Shown: positions 8,561 through 15,236, counted from the stretch's first letter. The stretch: DNA of 17,079 nt from Deltaproteobacteria bacterium (GCA_021815525.1 JAKAGN010000004.1:1-17079), one strand, 5' to 3'. The notes: generated by a model from the sequence alone, not told the origin. Program-made: numbers and translations.

Positions 8561-8589
8561 GTAATCTCTGATTTGAGGCATTCTGTCAA
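8561..8589 (-). promoter_or_regulatory. Sigma70-type promoter for the J-like membrane protein gene
   Basis: On the minus strand a perfect -35 box TTGACA (8584-8589) is followed after 17 bp by GATTAC (8561-8566), a weak -10 (3 of 6). Transcription would start near 8554, leaving a leader of about 70 nt before the ATG at 8482. The remaining 8590-8700 segment shows no feature. The strong -35, right spacing and position between two genes support the call; the -10 is the weak point. Confidence 0.6.
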
Positions 8590-8700
8590 TGGGAACTTGG
8601 GCGGGAAGCACGATTCGGCGGCCCGGGAATGGCCGCATGGAGCGTGGAAGGGCCTGCGGAACCGGGTCCGCCGGGTGAAGCGGGCGTGGTCGGACTAGGT

Positions 8701-8913
8701 CTAATACCTCAAGAAATAGGGAATGACGGCGATGGCCGTGCCCACCAAGGCCAAGAGATAAGGATTGGAGACGAAGTAGGGGAAAACCGCAAGCCCTATG
8801 CCGCAGACCAGGGGAACCATGCGGCCCTGCTTTTTTCCGTAGATGAAGTAGCCGGTTCCGATGGAACCGAAGAGAACCCCCCATAAAAGCGTGGCGGAGC
8901 TTTCCATGCCCAT
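8701..8913 (-). CDS. Small (70 aa) integral membrane protein, 'amino acid transport protein'-like
   Basis: A 70-residue, strongly hydrophobic protein with probably three short membrane segments: about 5-21 (TLLWGVLFGSIGTGYFIYG), 29-45 (VPLVCGIGLAVFPYFVS) and 48-66. A basic GKKQGR loop lies between the first two. Similar tiny proteins occur in Desulfobacterota and are often labelled 'amino acid transport protein', a name without direct evidence that I recall from annotation practice; transport should not be assumed. ATG at 8913 is chosen because AAGGA lies 8 nt upstream; the next ATG, at 8907, is further from it, and the longer frame to 9081 runs into the repeat DNA. A TTGAAG box at 8949-8954 could be part of a weak promoter, but no good -10 follows. 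It stands alone between the repeat cluster and the J-like gene's promoter. Confidence 0.75.
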   Translation of the reverse strand: MGMESSATLLWGVLFGSIGTGYFIYGKKQGRMVPLVCGIGLAVFPYFVSNPYLLALVGTAIAVIPYFLRY

Positions 8914-9023
8914 GTCTTTATTCCTTCTATTTGCCGGAAATCGCTGGACTTCAAGGCGGGCGGCCGGGTCGGGTGGAGCGGCCGTCCGGCGGTAAGGGCT
9001 CGGGTCCGGGGAAAGATGGCGTC

Positions 9024-9159
9024 GCGAGCCCCGGACAGGCGGCGCAGGAGCGGTACAACGCGAGGCGCGCTGGGCGCACACCTCAGGGAAGTATACACAT
9101 CGTGCGTGGCCTAAGGCAAGGCGAAACGCACCTTGGGGATCGCGTCTTCAAACTCTCCC
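9024..9159. repeat. Intergenic repeat copy R2, degenerate
   Basis: Begins with the same gcgagccccggacaggcggc as R4 and ends with caaactctccc as R3 does, but the middle is diverged (gcgaggcgcgctgggcgcac ... gcctaaggcaaggcgaaacgc) and lacks the 12-bp hairpin. It is the copy furthest from the dnaK-like stop codon. The segment between it and the small membrane protein start (8914-9023) is GC-rich and shows no gene. Confidence 0.65.
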
Positions 9160-9330
9160 GCGAGCCCCGGACGGGCGGCGCAGGAGCGATGAAATGCAAG
9201 GCGCGCGAGGCGCGTGCGAAGGGAGCGTACTTCCACCCCAAGAAATCTACGATTTCTTGGGGACCCCGGATCATCTACGTGACCGAGCGTGCGGCGAAGC
9301 GCAACGGGGATCGCGCATCCAAACTCTCCC
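9160..9330. repeat. Intergenic repeat copy R3 (171 bp, with hairpin)
   Basis: A 171-bp unit directly followed by R4. From its first base, about 130 bp match R4 with only two substitutions seen (9173 and a T/C in the ggcgcgtgcg block). It has the gggagcgtac ... tacgtgaccgag framework also seen in R1, but with a ~50-nt insert that holds a perfect inverted repeat: 12-bp arms 9236-9247 and 9251-9262 around the loop TAC. Frames through it are open by chance on both strands and are not genes. Confidence 0.85.
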
Positions 9331-9505
9331 GCGAGCCCCGGACAGGCGGCGCAGGAGCGATGAAATGCAAGGCGCGCGAGGCGCGCGCGAAGGGAGCGTA
9401 CTTCCACCCCAAGAAATCTACGATTTCTTGGGGACCCCGGATCATCTACGTGACCGAGCGCAAGCCGAAGCGCGAACGCCGCAGTTCGCGCTCCCGCTCC
9501 GCCTG
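9331..9505. repeat. Intergenic repeat copy R4, abutting the dnaK-like stop codon
   Basis: Tandem partner of R3 at an offset of 171 bp, nearly identical for the first ~130 bp. It carries the same perfect 12-bp hairpin (arms 9407-9418 and 9422-9433, loop TAC). Its right end is diverged from R3 but aligns loosely with R1 (cgtgaccgag, gaagcgc-aacgc), and it runs to the stop codon of the DnaK-like gene, just as R1 runs to that of fumC. As a structured 3' flank it could protect or terminate the dnaK-like mRNA. Confidence 0.85.
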
Positions 9506-11167
9506 TCAGTGGACGACGAGGTTCTGGGCGCGCGCCTTGGCCTCGCGCAGCTCTTCTCCTTGTATCACCGAGAGGGTTTCGATGACGACCTCCACCTTGC
9601 GTTGCTCCGATGACTCCACGGCAGTCAAGTGGAGGCGTCCCTCCTTGTTCAGGGTGAAGGAGATGATGACGGGGGTGTCCTCGGGAAGCCCCGGCGGAAG
9701 GTGCAGGACCGCGGTGCCGATCTCCCTGGAGTGGTCGGGCGGCACGTTCTCGTCGCTGGTTTCCGATTCCATGATGCGGATCAGGACCGTCTTCTGGTTT
9801 TCGACGGCTGTGTAGAACTCCTGGGTTACCTCCACCGGGACGGCGGTGTTCCTTAGGATGCAGTTAACCACCACCTCCTCGTTCTGGGCGTTGGTGGCGA
9901 GAACCCCGAAGCTCTTGCTGGCCACGTCGCGCACCTTCACCATGGAGCTTTTCACGGCCGGAAGGGTGTAGCCGGTCTCCGCCGCCACCTCGCGGGCCGC
10001 CTCCTCGACATGGCGGGCGTCCACCTTGGCGAGGTCCTCCATCTTCTGGACCTTCTTGCCGATCTTCCGCTGGAGCCGCTCGATCAGGCTGTCGTTGATG
10101 GAAAGCTTCCAGCCGTAGATGGCGGCGCCCTTGGCCACGGCCTCTTCGGGGGCGAACATCTTGGGCTCGATGCCGAAGTCCTCCTTGATGCGGTTAACCA
10201 CCATGGGCATGCGGGTGGATCCGCCCACCAGGATGAACTCGTCGAAGCGGGTGTAGCCCTTTTTCTTGGCCTCGGAGAGCATGTCGTGGGTGAGGGCTAT
10301 GGTGCGCTCCATGAGGTCGTTGGTTATGGCCTCGAACTTCTCGCGGGAAAGCTCAACCTTGACGCGCTCGCCGCCGTGGGTGATGGAGATGGGGGTCTTC
10401 TCGCGCTGGGAGAGTATCTTCTTGGAGCGCTCGGCCGAAAGCTGGAGGTCCTGGCAGGTGTCCGGGTCCTCCAGGATGTCCTCCTTGGAGCCGGTCTGGG
10501 CATGGAACTCCTCCACGAGGTTTGCCACGATGCGGTCATCCCAGTCCTTGCCGCCCAGGTTGTGATCGCCGCCGGTGCAGATGACCTCGATGGCGTCGGG
10601 CTGGATGTGGATCATGGTGATGTCGAAGGTTCCGCCGCCTAGGTCGTAGACCAGGACCACCTTGTCGTCGGAGGACTCGGTGGAGCCGTAGGCTATTGCC
10701 GCGGCCGTGGGCTCGTTGATGATCTGGCGGACGTTGAAACCCGCGATCTCGCCCGCGATCTTGGTGGCTTCCCGCTCGTTTATGCCGAAGTAGGCCGGGC
10801 AGGTGATGACCACGTCCGTGACCTTCTCGCCCAGGTGGGCCTCGGCGTCCTGGGCCACCTTGCGGAGGACGAAGCTCGAGATCTCCTCGGCGCGGTAGCT
10901 CTTGCCGTCGTGCTCGAAGAGGAAGTCTGGCTCGCCCATGGAACGCTTGACGAAACTCACCACGTCGTTGGGATAGAGCTTGGCGCTTTCCTTGGCCACG
11001 TCCCCCACCACGATGTTGGGACCGTCGAAAAACACCACCGACGGCGTCACGTTCTGGTTTTCCGCATTGGGCACGACCACGGCCTTGCCGAAATCGTCCA
11101 CGTAGGCGATTGAGGAATACGTGGTGCCGAGGTCTATTCCGAAGATACGCTTCATCTGCTTGGTCAT
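9506..11167 (-). CDS. Divergent DnaK-like Hsp70 without the C-terminal lid
   Basis: A 553-residue Hsp70 with an intact-looking ATPase domain: GIDLGTT at about 10-16, NEPTAAA near 151-157, DLGGGTFD at about 175-182 and VGGSTRMP at about 314-321. After the nucleotide-binding domain ends (PEEAVAKGAAIYG, ~340-352) it differs from normal DnaK. Where DnaK has a short VLLLDVTP linker, there are ~55 extra, mostly helical, charged residues (~353-408), followed by MVKVRDVASKSFGV. A beta-type substrate-binding region runs to about 530, and the protein ends ~20 residues later, so the helical lid (normally ~100 residues and a Glu-rich tail) is missing. ATG at 11167 is chosen (AGGAG, 5-nt gap); a GTG two codons earlier would sit too close to that site. 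The stop of the grpE-like gene is 15 bp upstream. Probably a specialised Hsp70 beside a separate housekeeping DnaK; that is inferred. Confidence 0.92.
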   Translation of the reverse strand: MTKQMKRIFGIDLGTTYSSIAYVDDFGKAVVVPNAENQNVTPSVVFFDGPNIVVGDVAKESAKLYPNDVVSFVKRSMGEPDFLFEHDGKSYRAEEISSFVLRKVAQDAEAHLGEKVTDVVITCPAYFGINEREATKIAGEIAGFNVRQIINEPTAAAIAYGSTESSDDKVVLVYDLGGGTFDITMIHIQPDAIEVICTGGDHNLGGKDWDDRIVANLVEEFHAQTGSKEDILEDPDTCQDLQLSAERSKKILSQREKTPISITHGGERVKVELSREKFEAITNDLMERTIALTHDMLSEAKKKGYTRFDEFILVGGSTRMPMVVNRIKEDFGIEPKMFAPEEAVAKGAAIYGWKLSINDSLIERLQRKIGKKVQKMEDLAKVDARHVEEAAREVAAETGYTLPAVKSSMVKVRDVASKSFGVLATNAQNEEVVVNCILRNTAVPVEVTQEFYTAVENQKTVLIRIMESETSDENVPPDHSREIGTAVLHLPPGLPEDTPVIISFTLNKEGRLHLTAVESSEQRKVEVVIETLSVIQGEELREAKARAQNLVVH

Positions 11168-11182
11168 GGCCACTCCTCGTCC

Positions 11183-12046
11183 TTACGCGCCGAGTGCCGG
11201 GTTGTATGTAAAAACCGCCACCAACTCGCGGCGGAGCACCTTGCCGTCCCACTCGTAGCCGGGGGCGAGACTTTCCGCCACCGTCTTGTCAAGGGCGGCG
11301 TCGGCGGTGTCCACCTTGCGGACAACGCGCTGCCGCGCCGGGTCGAAGCGGGGGTCCGTTGCGGAGAACGGCGTCACGCCCTGCACCTGGAACACGTCCT
11401 CCAGGTCCTGGGCCACGTCGTCCAAGGCCTTCAAGAGGCGGGGGGGGTCCTCGGGCGAAAACTCCTTGCCCCTGAAATGGGTCGCCAGCTTGCGGGCGTC
11501 GTCGATGACCTTGATGATGTCCATGATGAGGCCGGCGACGTACTTCTTGGAAAGGTCCGACTTGTATTCCTGGAGCTCGCCGTGAAGCCTGTCGATGATT
11601 TTTTCCTTGTGGGCGTCGTACTTGAGCTTCTCGTCGAAATGGCGGGAAAGCTCGTCCATCCTTAGGACCAGCTCGTCCAGCCTGTCGGGCAGCCCCGCGG
11701 GCCGGCCTTCCGGCCCCGCGGCCGGCGATTGCTGGGGCTCCTCGTGCCGCACGTCTTCGGGAGTCACGATGTCCTCCCCGGTCACGACCCCGGCCCAGCG
11801 GGGCGGCCGGACGTCATCGGGCTCCCCCTCGCCCGCGGGTCCGCAGGGGGAGGAATCCATGTCGCAACCTATGACGTCCAGGAGAGGCGCCGCGCCGTCC
11901 GAGGCTGGGGCAGGCTCGAGATCCGATATGGAGATGGCCTCGAATCCCAATTCTCCGCCGGCCTCGCCGCCCGGCTTCCCGTCGTCCGCCGGGGGGGGGG
12001 CGTCCCCGTTCCGGGTTTCCGTGAAATCATTCCTGTCAGCGTTCAT
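11183..12046 (-). CDS. GrpE-like nucleotide exchange factor with long acidic N-terminal extension
   Basis: Of 287 residues, the first ~115 are low-complexity and acidic (Gly, Pro, Asp, Glu). Residues ~120-165 form a charged helix (LPDRLDELVLRMDEL ... LHGELQEYKSDL) like the GrpE coiled coil. The C-terminal part ends in AESLAPGYEWDGKVLRRELVAV, close to the GrpE beta-domain consensus GY...GRVLRPA.V.V. This fits a factor that releases ADP from the DnaK-like protein encoded 15 bp downstream. Bacterial GrpE is usually ~190-210 residues, so the extension is unusual. ATG at 12046 is taken as the start; a GTG two codons earlier (12052) is closer to the GGGGGA site and is possible. The frame continues to 12223, but that stretch holds the promoter and operator. 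Confidence 0.85.
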   Translation of the reverse strand: MNADRNDFTETRNGDAPPPADDGKPGGEAGGELGFEAISISDLEPAPASDGAAPLLDVIGCDMDSSPCGPAGEGEPDDVRPPRWAGVVTGEDIVTPEDVRHEEPQQSPAAGPEGRPAGLPDRLDELVLRMDELSRHFDEKLKYDAHKEKIIDRLHGELQEYKSDLSKKYVAGLIMDIIKVIDDARKLATHFRGKEFSPEDPPRLLKALDDVAQDLEDVFQVQGVTPFSATDPRFDPARQRVVRKVDTADAALDKTVAESLAPGYEWDGKVLRRELVAVFTYNPALGA

Positions 12047-12063
12047 TGTCACCGCTTCCCCCG

Positions 12064-12093
12064 AAAAAAACCGCTCCTTGCGGCCGCGAAGAG
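12064..12093 (-). terminator. Attenuator-like hairpin plus T-run in the grpE-like leader
   Basis: On the minus strand CTCTTCGC and GCAAGGAG form a stem (12074-12093) around GGCC with one C-A mismatch and one wobble pair, followed after CGG by seven Ts (12064-12070). This is the layout of an intrinsic terminator, but it lies inside the leader, 18 nt before the grpE-like ATG and directly before its ribosome-binding site. It may be an attenuator or an RNA element that affects initiation. In GC-rich DNA such a stem can arise by chance. Confidence 0.4.
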
Positions 12094-12177
12094 TCTCCGC
12101 TCCGGTCGCCCGCCTTTGGCCGGTAGATCGGACAAAAGCCCAGGCCAATGTTCCGGCCTCCGCCCGCCCGGGTGATT

Positions 12178-12187
12178 TTAGCGCTAA
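12178..12187. promoter_or_regulatory. Perfect 10-bp palindrome at the grpE-like promoter, possible operator
   Basis: TTAGCGCTAA reads the same on both strands and sits about where transcription from the 12194-12223 promoter would begin, in a locally AT-rich patch. Position fits a repressor site. It shares TTAGC/GCTAA ends with the CIRCE heat-shock operator but lacks the 9-nt spacing and full arms, so HrcA control is not supported. Confidence 0.45.
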
Positions 12188-12193
12188 TCTCGT

Positions 12194-12223
12194 AAAATTG
12201 CATCGAATTCCCCTGCTTGTCAA
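12194..12223 (-). promoter_or_regulatory. Candidate promoter of the grpE-dnaK-like operon
   Basis: A perfect TTGACA (12218-12223, minus strand) follows the stop of the cNMP/PilZ gene by ~30 bp. The best -10 at 17-18 bp is AATTTT/CAATTT (12194-12200), only 2-3 of 6 matches. CTTGAC also resembles the heat-shock -35 CTTGAA, but no CCCCAT-type -10 is visible. It would give a leader of ~140 nt. Confidence 0.45.
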
Positions 12224-12254
12224 GGAAGATTCTATATGCGCCTTTTCCGCAGGC

Positions 12255-12974
12255 TCATTTTTGATCGGCCTTCCCGGAACCGCCCTTGTCCATGCGGTCC
12301 AGGATTTCCTGGAGGCGGTCGCCGTCGGCCTGGGACAGCTGGAGAAACTTCACCCCCATGCCAAGCGGATGTTTTTCGGAGTCCCGGGTCTCGGAGCGGA
12401 CCCAGGCCACCTGGCACTTGATGCGCAGAGGTTTTTGATCCGCGCCCGGCAGAAGGTCCAGGTTGAAGACCTGGCCCTCCGGGAGCGGCTCGCCGGTCTT
12501 TATGAACATGCCGCCGCAGCTGGCGTCCCGGCAGGCGGTTTCCAGGAAGGAATGCCCGTTCTGGAAGGCCACGTTGATGCTGCGGGTAACCCTTGGCTCG
12601 CGGCGAAGGTGGCTCACCCCCAGGGAGTTGTCAGTGGCCCGCTTCAGACGGTTGACGAGGCCTTCCAGTATCTTCCGCATGACGGGCGAAAGCTTGAAAA
12701 GCTCCTCGTGAAGGGTCTCGGAGTCCAGGAGGCCCAGAACGGTGCGCCCGACGGCCTTTGCCGTGGCGGAGCGCGGCCGTCCCGCCACGAAGGCCATCTC
12801 GCCGAACACGTCGCCCCTGCGCATCACCTCCACGACGAGGCTTTCGCCCCGGACCTCCTTTATGATCTTCACGGCCCCCGAAAGAACCACGTAAACCCCG
12901 CCGTCCGTGCTTCCCTCGTCGAAGACCACCTGGCCGTCCTCATAGACATGTTCAGCCGCCAAGGGATAATCCAC
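12255..12974 (-). CDS. Cyclic-nucleotide-binding domain plus PilZ domain protein
   Basis: The 239-residue protein combines two second-messenger domains. Residues ~8-110 are a cNMP-binding fold with the phosphate-binding cassette GDVFGEMAFVAGRPRSATAKA spread over 54-74 (GEM at 58-60, RSAT at 68-71). Residues ~123-228 are a PilZ domain with RREPR (124-128) and DASCGG (150-155), matching the c-di-GMP motifs RxxxR and [DN]xSxxG. There is no helix-turn-helix, so it is not a CRP-type regulator; a cytoplasmic signal-responsive adaptor is more likely. Start is GTG at 12974, with GGAGGAGG ending 4 nt upstream. It follows the DUF4388 gene by 15 bp, so the two are probably co-transcribed. Domain calls are firm; which nucleotide binds the first domain is not known. 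Confidence 0.9.
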   Translation of the reverse strand: MDYPLAAEHVYEDGQVVFDEGSTDGGVYVVLSGAVKIIKEVRGESLVVEVMRRGDVFGEMAFVAGRPRSATAKAVGRTVLGLLDSETLHEELFKLSPVMRKILEGLVNRLKRATDNSLGVSHLRREPRVTRSINVAFQNGHSFLETACRDASCGGMFIKTGEPLPEGQVFNLDLLPGADQKPLRIKCQVAWVRSETRDSEKHPLGMGVKFLQLSQADGDRLQEILDRMDKGGSGKADQK

Positions 12975-12989
12975 AGGACCTCCTCCCCG

Positions 12990-14939
12990 TCATTTTTTCC
13001 CCATGACCTTGCCCGCGGGCCTCTTGGACTCACGCGCCAGGGCTTCCTCGAGGCCCGGGACCTCGATCCCCGTAAGCGGGCGGCCCTTCTTCAAGGGAGC
13101 TTCCCCGTCCGGAAACTCCTCCTCGGAATCGAGATCCGGCAATGCGTCGAAATCGGCGGCGGCGTCCAGGACTCCGTCTTCATCCAGATCCGAAAGGCTG
13201 CCAAGGGAATCAGCGTCGCCGGCTTCCCCGTCGCCCATGAGATCCATCCCGGCCAGCTGCTCCAGCTCGGCGGCGGCCGCGGCGATGGGGTCGTCCTCGC
13301 CCGAAAGGTCCCCCCCGGCGAATCCCCCGCCGCCCGCGCCCGGCGCGCCGGCGGCTTCATCCGGGAGGCTGTCGTCGAGGATATCAACGTCGTCCACCTC
13401 CGTAAGCTCCACGTCGTCGAGGGTGGGAAGCTCATCGCCGCCCAGGTCCGACAGGTCCTCGGCCGATAGGTCGGACAGCTCGTCGTCGCCTAGGGCGGAA
13501 GGCTCATCAATAGCATATCCGCCGGGCGCATGTCCGTCTCGCGGCGCGTCGGGCGAGGCCTCCTCCACCTCCACGATCTGGGCCTGAAGGGGCGCGGCCT
13601 CCTCGGGCAAGGCCTCCGCCGGCGGAAGGACTCCAACGGCGAAAACCTTGGAACCGTCGGCCTTTCCGCCTTTCTCGTTCCAAAGGGAGCGGTCGACCTT
13701 GCGGACGACGTTTTCCACCTCCCGGAGTATGTCCCCCTTGTCCGCGAGGTTTTTCTGGTACTTCGCCATGTACCGCAGCGCCCGCATCATCTCCTTCAGA
13801 AGGTCCTGCGCGCTCGTCACGCCCACGGCTTCGTGGAGCCTTGAAAGAAGGTTTTCCACGAAGGCGTTGAAGGCGCGGACCAGAAACTCCTTGGCCTTGG
13901 CCTGGTCGGAAAACTCCTTCAAGACCTCCTGGGCCGCGTGGGAGAAGACCTCCGCCGGCACGTCCGGGTGGTACATATGGAAAAGATCGGTTTTCGCGGA
14001 CTGGGCCCCGGGCTTGGCGCGCTCCACGTAAAGCCTTATCCAGCGCTTGTCGTGCTCCTTCCGAAGCTCCCTTAGGGCCTCCGGCTTGCGGGAGAGGGCG
14101 GGGCCGTCCGCCGGATCCATCACAATGTAGGGCCAGGAAGCGACCTCCATCTCCAGGCCCTTCACGATCTCGTTTACGATGTCGTTATAGAAAAGGACCA
14201 GGACGCCAAGGGCCGAGCCGGCCCCCTCCTGCCCCTCGTCCACGCGCTCTATGAGCTTGAACGACAGAAGCGAGTGGAGCACCTTGTATACGGCGAAATC
14301 CTCGTAGCCCGACTCGTTGATGAGCTGGCGGATGGTGCGCGTGCCGTCGATCAGGGATAAAAAGCGCCACTCGATGGCGTTGAACTTGAGCTTTTCCTTG
14401 TCTCCGAACTTGTCGGAAATCTTGAAGATGACCTGCTCGTTTTCGATGTGCTTCCTAAGGACCGACATCTCGTCGATGCGGCGGGTGGCCTCCAGTATTA
14501 TGCCCATTATGTCGAGGCGGGTCTCCACGATGCCGTCGGGGACCTTTTCCACGTCGTTGTAATCGAAATTTCCCCGGTCCCACAGGAAAAGGTTGTAGAT
14601 GACGTCCTCGGCCTGCTTGTTTATGACCTTGCGGAGCACCTCCTGGGTTATGTAGCCCCCTGCCACCAGGACCCGGCCAACGGGCTGCTTGCTTTCCTTG
14701 GCCTTCACGAGGCACTCTTGGAGCTGCTGGGCCGAGATGACGCCCTTCGAGCGCAGAAGGGAGCCCAAGCGCATCTCCATCTGGGAGCCCTTGGCGTAGA
14801 TCACGCTTCCCTGCTTGAGGAAGATGACGACTTCCTTCTCCCCCTCCGTGAGGCGCAACTCGCCGGTCTTGGCGTCGTTGACCAGCATCTGGAGGAGGCT
14901 GGGCAGGGAGGAGGCTTCAAAACTTCCCTTCAGTTGCAT
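12990..14939 (-). CDS. DUF4388 (PATAN) domain protein with long acidic tail
   Basis: A 649-residue protein. Residues 1-~130 match DUF4388/PATAN (MQLKGSFEASSLPSLLQML, GELRL, VIFLKQGSVIYAKG, then LGSLLRSKGVIS...LVAGGYITQ, NLFLWDRGNFDY), a domain found in signalling proteins of Desulfobacterota and Myxococcota. Residues ~186-235 look like a winged-helix segment (IEWRFLSLIDGTRTIRQLINESGY). A long helical middle runs to ~420, and ~435-620 is very acidic and repetitive (DDELSDLSAEDLSDLGGDELPTL-type), probably disordered; the last ~30 residues are basic. No membrane segment is visible. ATG at 14939 fits the domain start, with a weak AAGGG 9 nt upstream. The cNMP/PilZ gene follows by 15 bp, which suggests a joint signalling role, perhaps in motility or surface behaviour; no output is shown by the sequence. 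Confidence 0.85.
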   Translation of the reverse strand: MQLKGSFEASSLPSLLQMLVNDAKTGELRLTEGEKEVVIFLKQGSVIYAKGSQMEMRLGSLLRSKGVISAQQLQECLVKAKESKQPVGRVLVAGGYITQEVLRKVINKQAEDVIYNLFLWDRGNFDYNDVEKVPDGIVETRLDIMGIILEATRRIDEMSVLRKHIENEQVIFKISDKFGDKEKLKFNAIEWRFLSLIDGTRTIRQLINESGYEDFAVYKVLHSLLSFKLIERVDEGQEGAGSALGVLVLFYNDIVNEIVKGLEMEVASWPYIVMDPADGPALSRKPEALRELRKEHDKRWIRLYVERAKPGAQSAKTDLFHMYHPDVPAEVFSHAAQEVLKEFSDQAKAKEFLVRAFNAFVENLLSRLHEAVGVTSAQDLLKEMMRALRYMAKYQKNLADKGDILREVENVVRKVDRSLWNEKGGKADGSKVFAVGVLPPAEALPEEAAPLQAQIVEVEEASPDAPRDGHAPGGYAIDEPSALGDDELSDLSAEDLSDLGGDELPTLDDVELTEVDDVDILDDSLPDEAAGAPGAGGGGFAGGDLSGEDDPIAAAAAELEQLAGMDLMGDGEAGDADSLGSLSDLDEDGVLDAAADFDALPDLDSEEEFPDGEAPLKKGRPLTGIEVPGLEEALARESKRPAGKVMGKK

Positions 14940-15009
14940 GCGTCAAAGCCCTTGGCCCGCGTTTACATGGAATCTTTTCTGAAATGCGGAACGGGGGTCG
15001 GCCGGCCCC

Positions 15010-15052
15010 GGCCGCATCATGAAAGAAATGAAGCCTCATCTTTCATGCGGCC
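15010..15052. other. Imperfect inverted repeat in the DUF4388 gene leader
   Basis: GGCCGCATCATGAAAG (15010-15025) pairs with CTTTCATGCGGCC (15040-15052), a 13-bp stem with a 3-nt bulge and a 14-nt loop. It lies about 60 bp upstream of the DUF4388 start codon, between it and the promoter at 15143-15172. No T-run follows. It could be a leader RNA structure. The rest of the 316-bp gap 14940-15255 holds the promoters listed here and no gene. Confidence 0.5.
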
Positions 15053-15142
15053 GCCGGAAGCGGGAGGAGCAATGAAACCGCCGTGTTACCGCGCCGGCGC
15101 GCCGCTTCCCCCGCCGCTGCCCGAAGGCGTTCCCAAAGATTA

Positions 15143-15172
15143 ATTATAATCGGAAAATGTAAAACTTTTCAA
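15143..15172 (-). promoter_or_regulatory. Sigma70-type promoter of the DUF4388-cNMP/PilZ operon
   Basis: On the minus strand TTGAAA (15167-15172, 5 of 6) is followed after 18 bp by a perfect TATAAT (15143-15148), in an AT-rich patch that stands out from the GC-rich surroundings. Transcription would start near 15136, giving a leader of almost 200 nt. Confidence 0.8.
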
Positions 15173-15224
15173 TAGAGTAAATTGAGGAGCCCTTCCATCC
15201 CGCATCCCGCCCATATTTTATCGT

Positions 15225-15233
15225 ATTATATCA
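15225..15233 (-). promoter_or_regulatory. Second candidate promoter (extended -10)
   Basis: TGATATAAT on the minus strand is a perfect extended -10 (TGnTATAAT), but no -35 of quality lies upstream, where the terminator hairpin is. It may be an auxiliary start for the DUF4388 operon. Confidence 0.4.
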
Positions 15234-15236
15234 AAG

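Noticed and set aside
8914..9081. Longer 126-aa version of the small membrane protein
   Set aside because: The extra N-terminal part is Arg/Pro-rich, extends into the repeat region and lacks a ribosome-binding site; the ATG at 8913 has one.
9160..9505. CRISPR array
   Set aside because: Only two close copies of 171 bp, with no short repeat-spacer pattern and no cas genes.
8931..9815. Plus- and minus-strand open frames through the repeats (up to 294 aa)
   Set aside because: They follow the tandem repeat, giving the same peptide twice, and run antisense into the dnaK-like gene; no start context or domain.
12178..12187. CIRCE element
   Set aside because: CIRCE needs 9-bp arms TTAGCACTC/GAGTGCTAA with a 9-nt spacer; here there is only a continuous 10-bp palindrome.
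11595..13469. 624-aa plus-strand open frame
   Set aside because: Antisense to the grpE-like, cNMP/PilZ and DUF4388 genes and crossing their intergenic regions; a GC-rich shadow.
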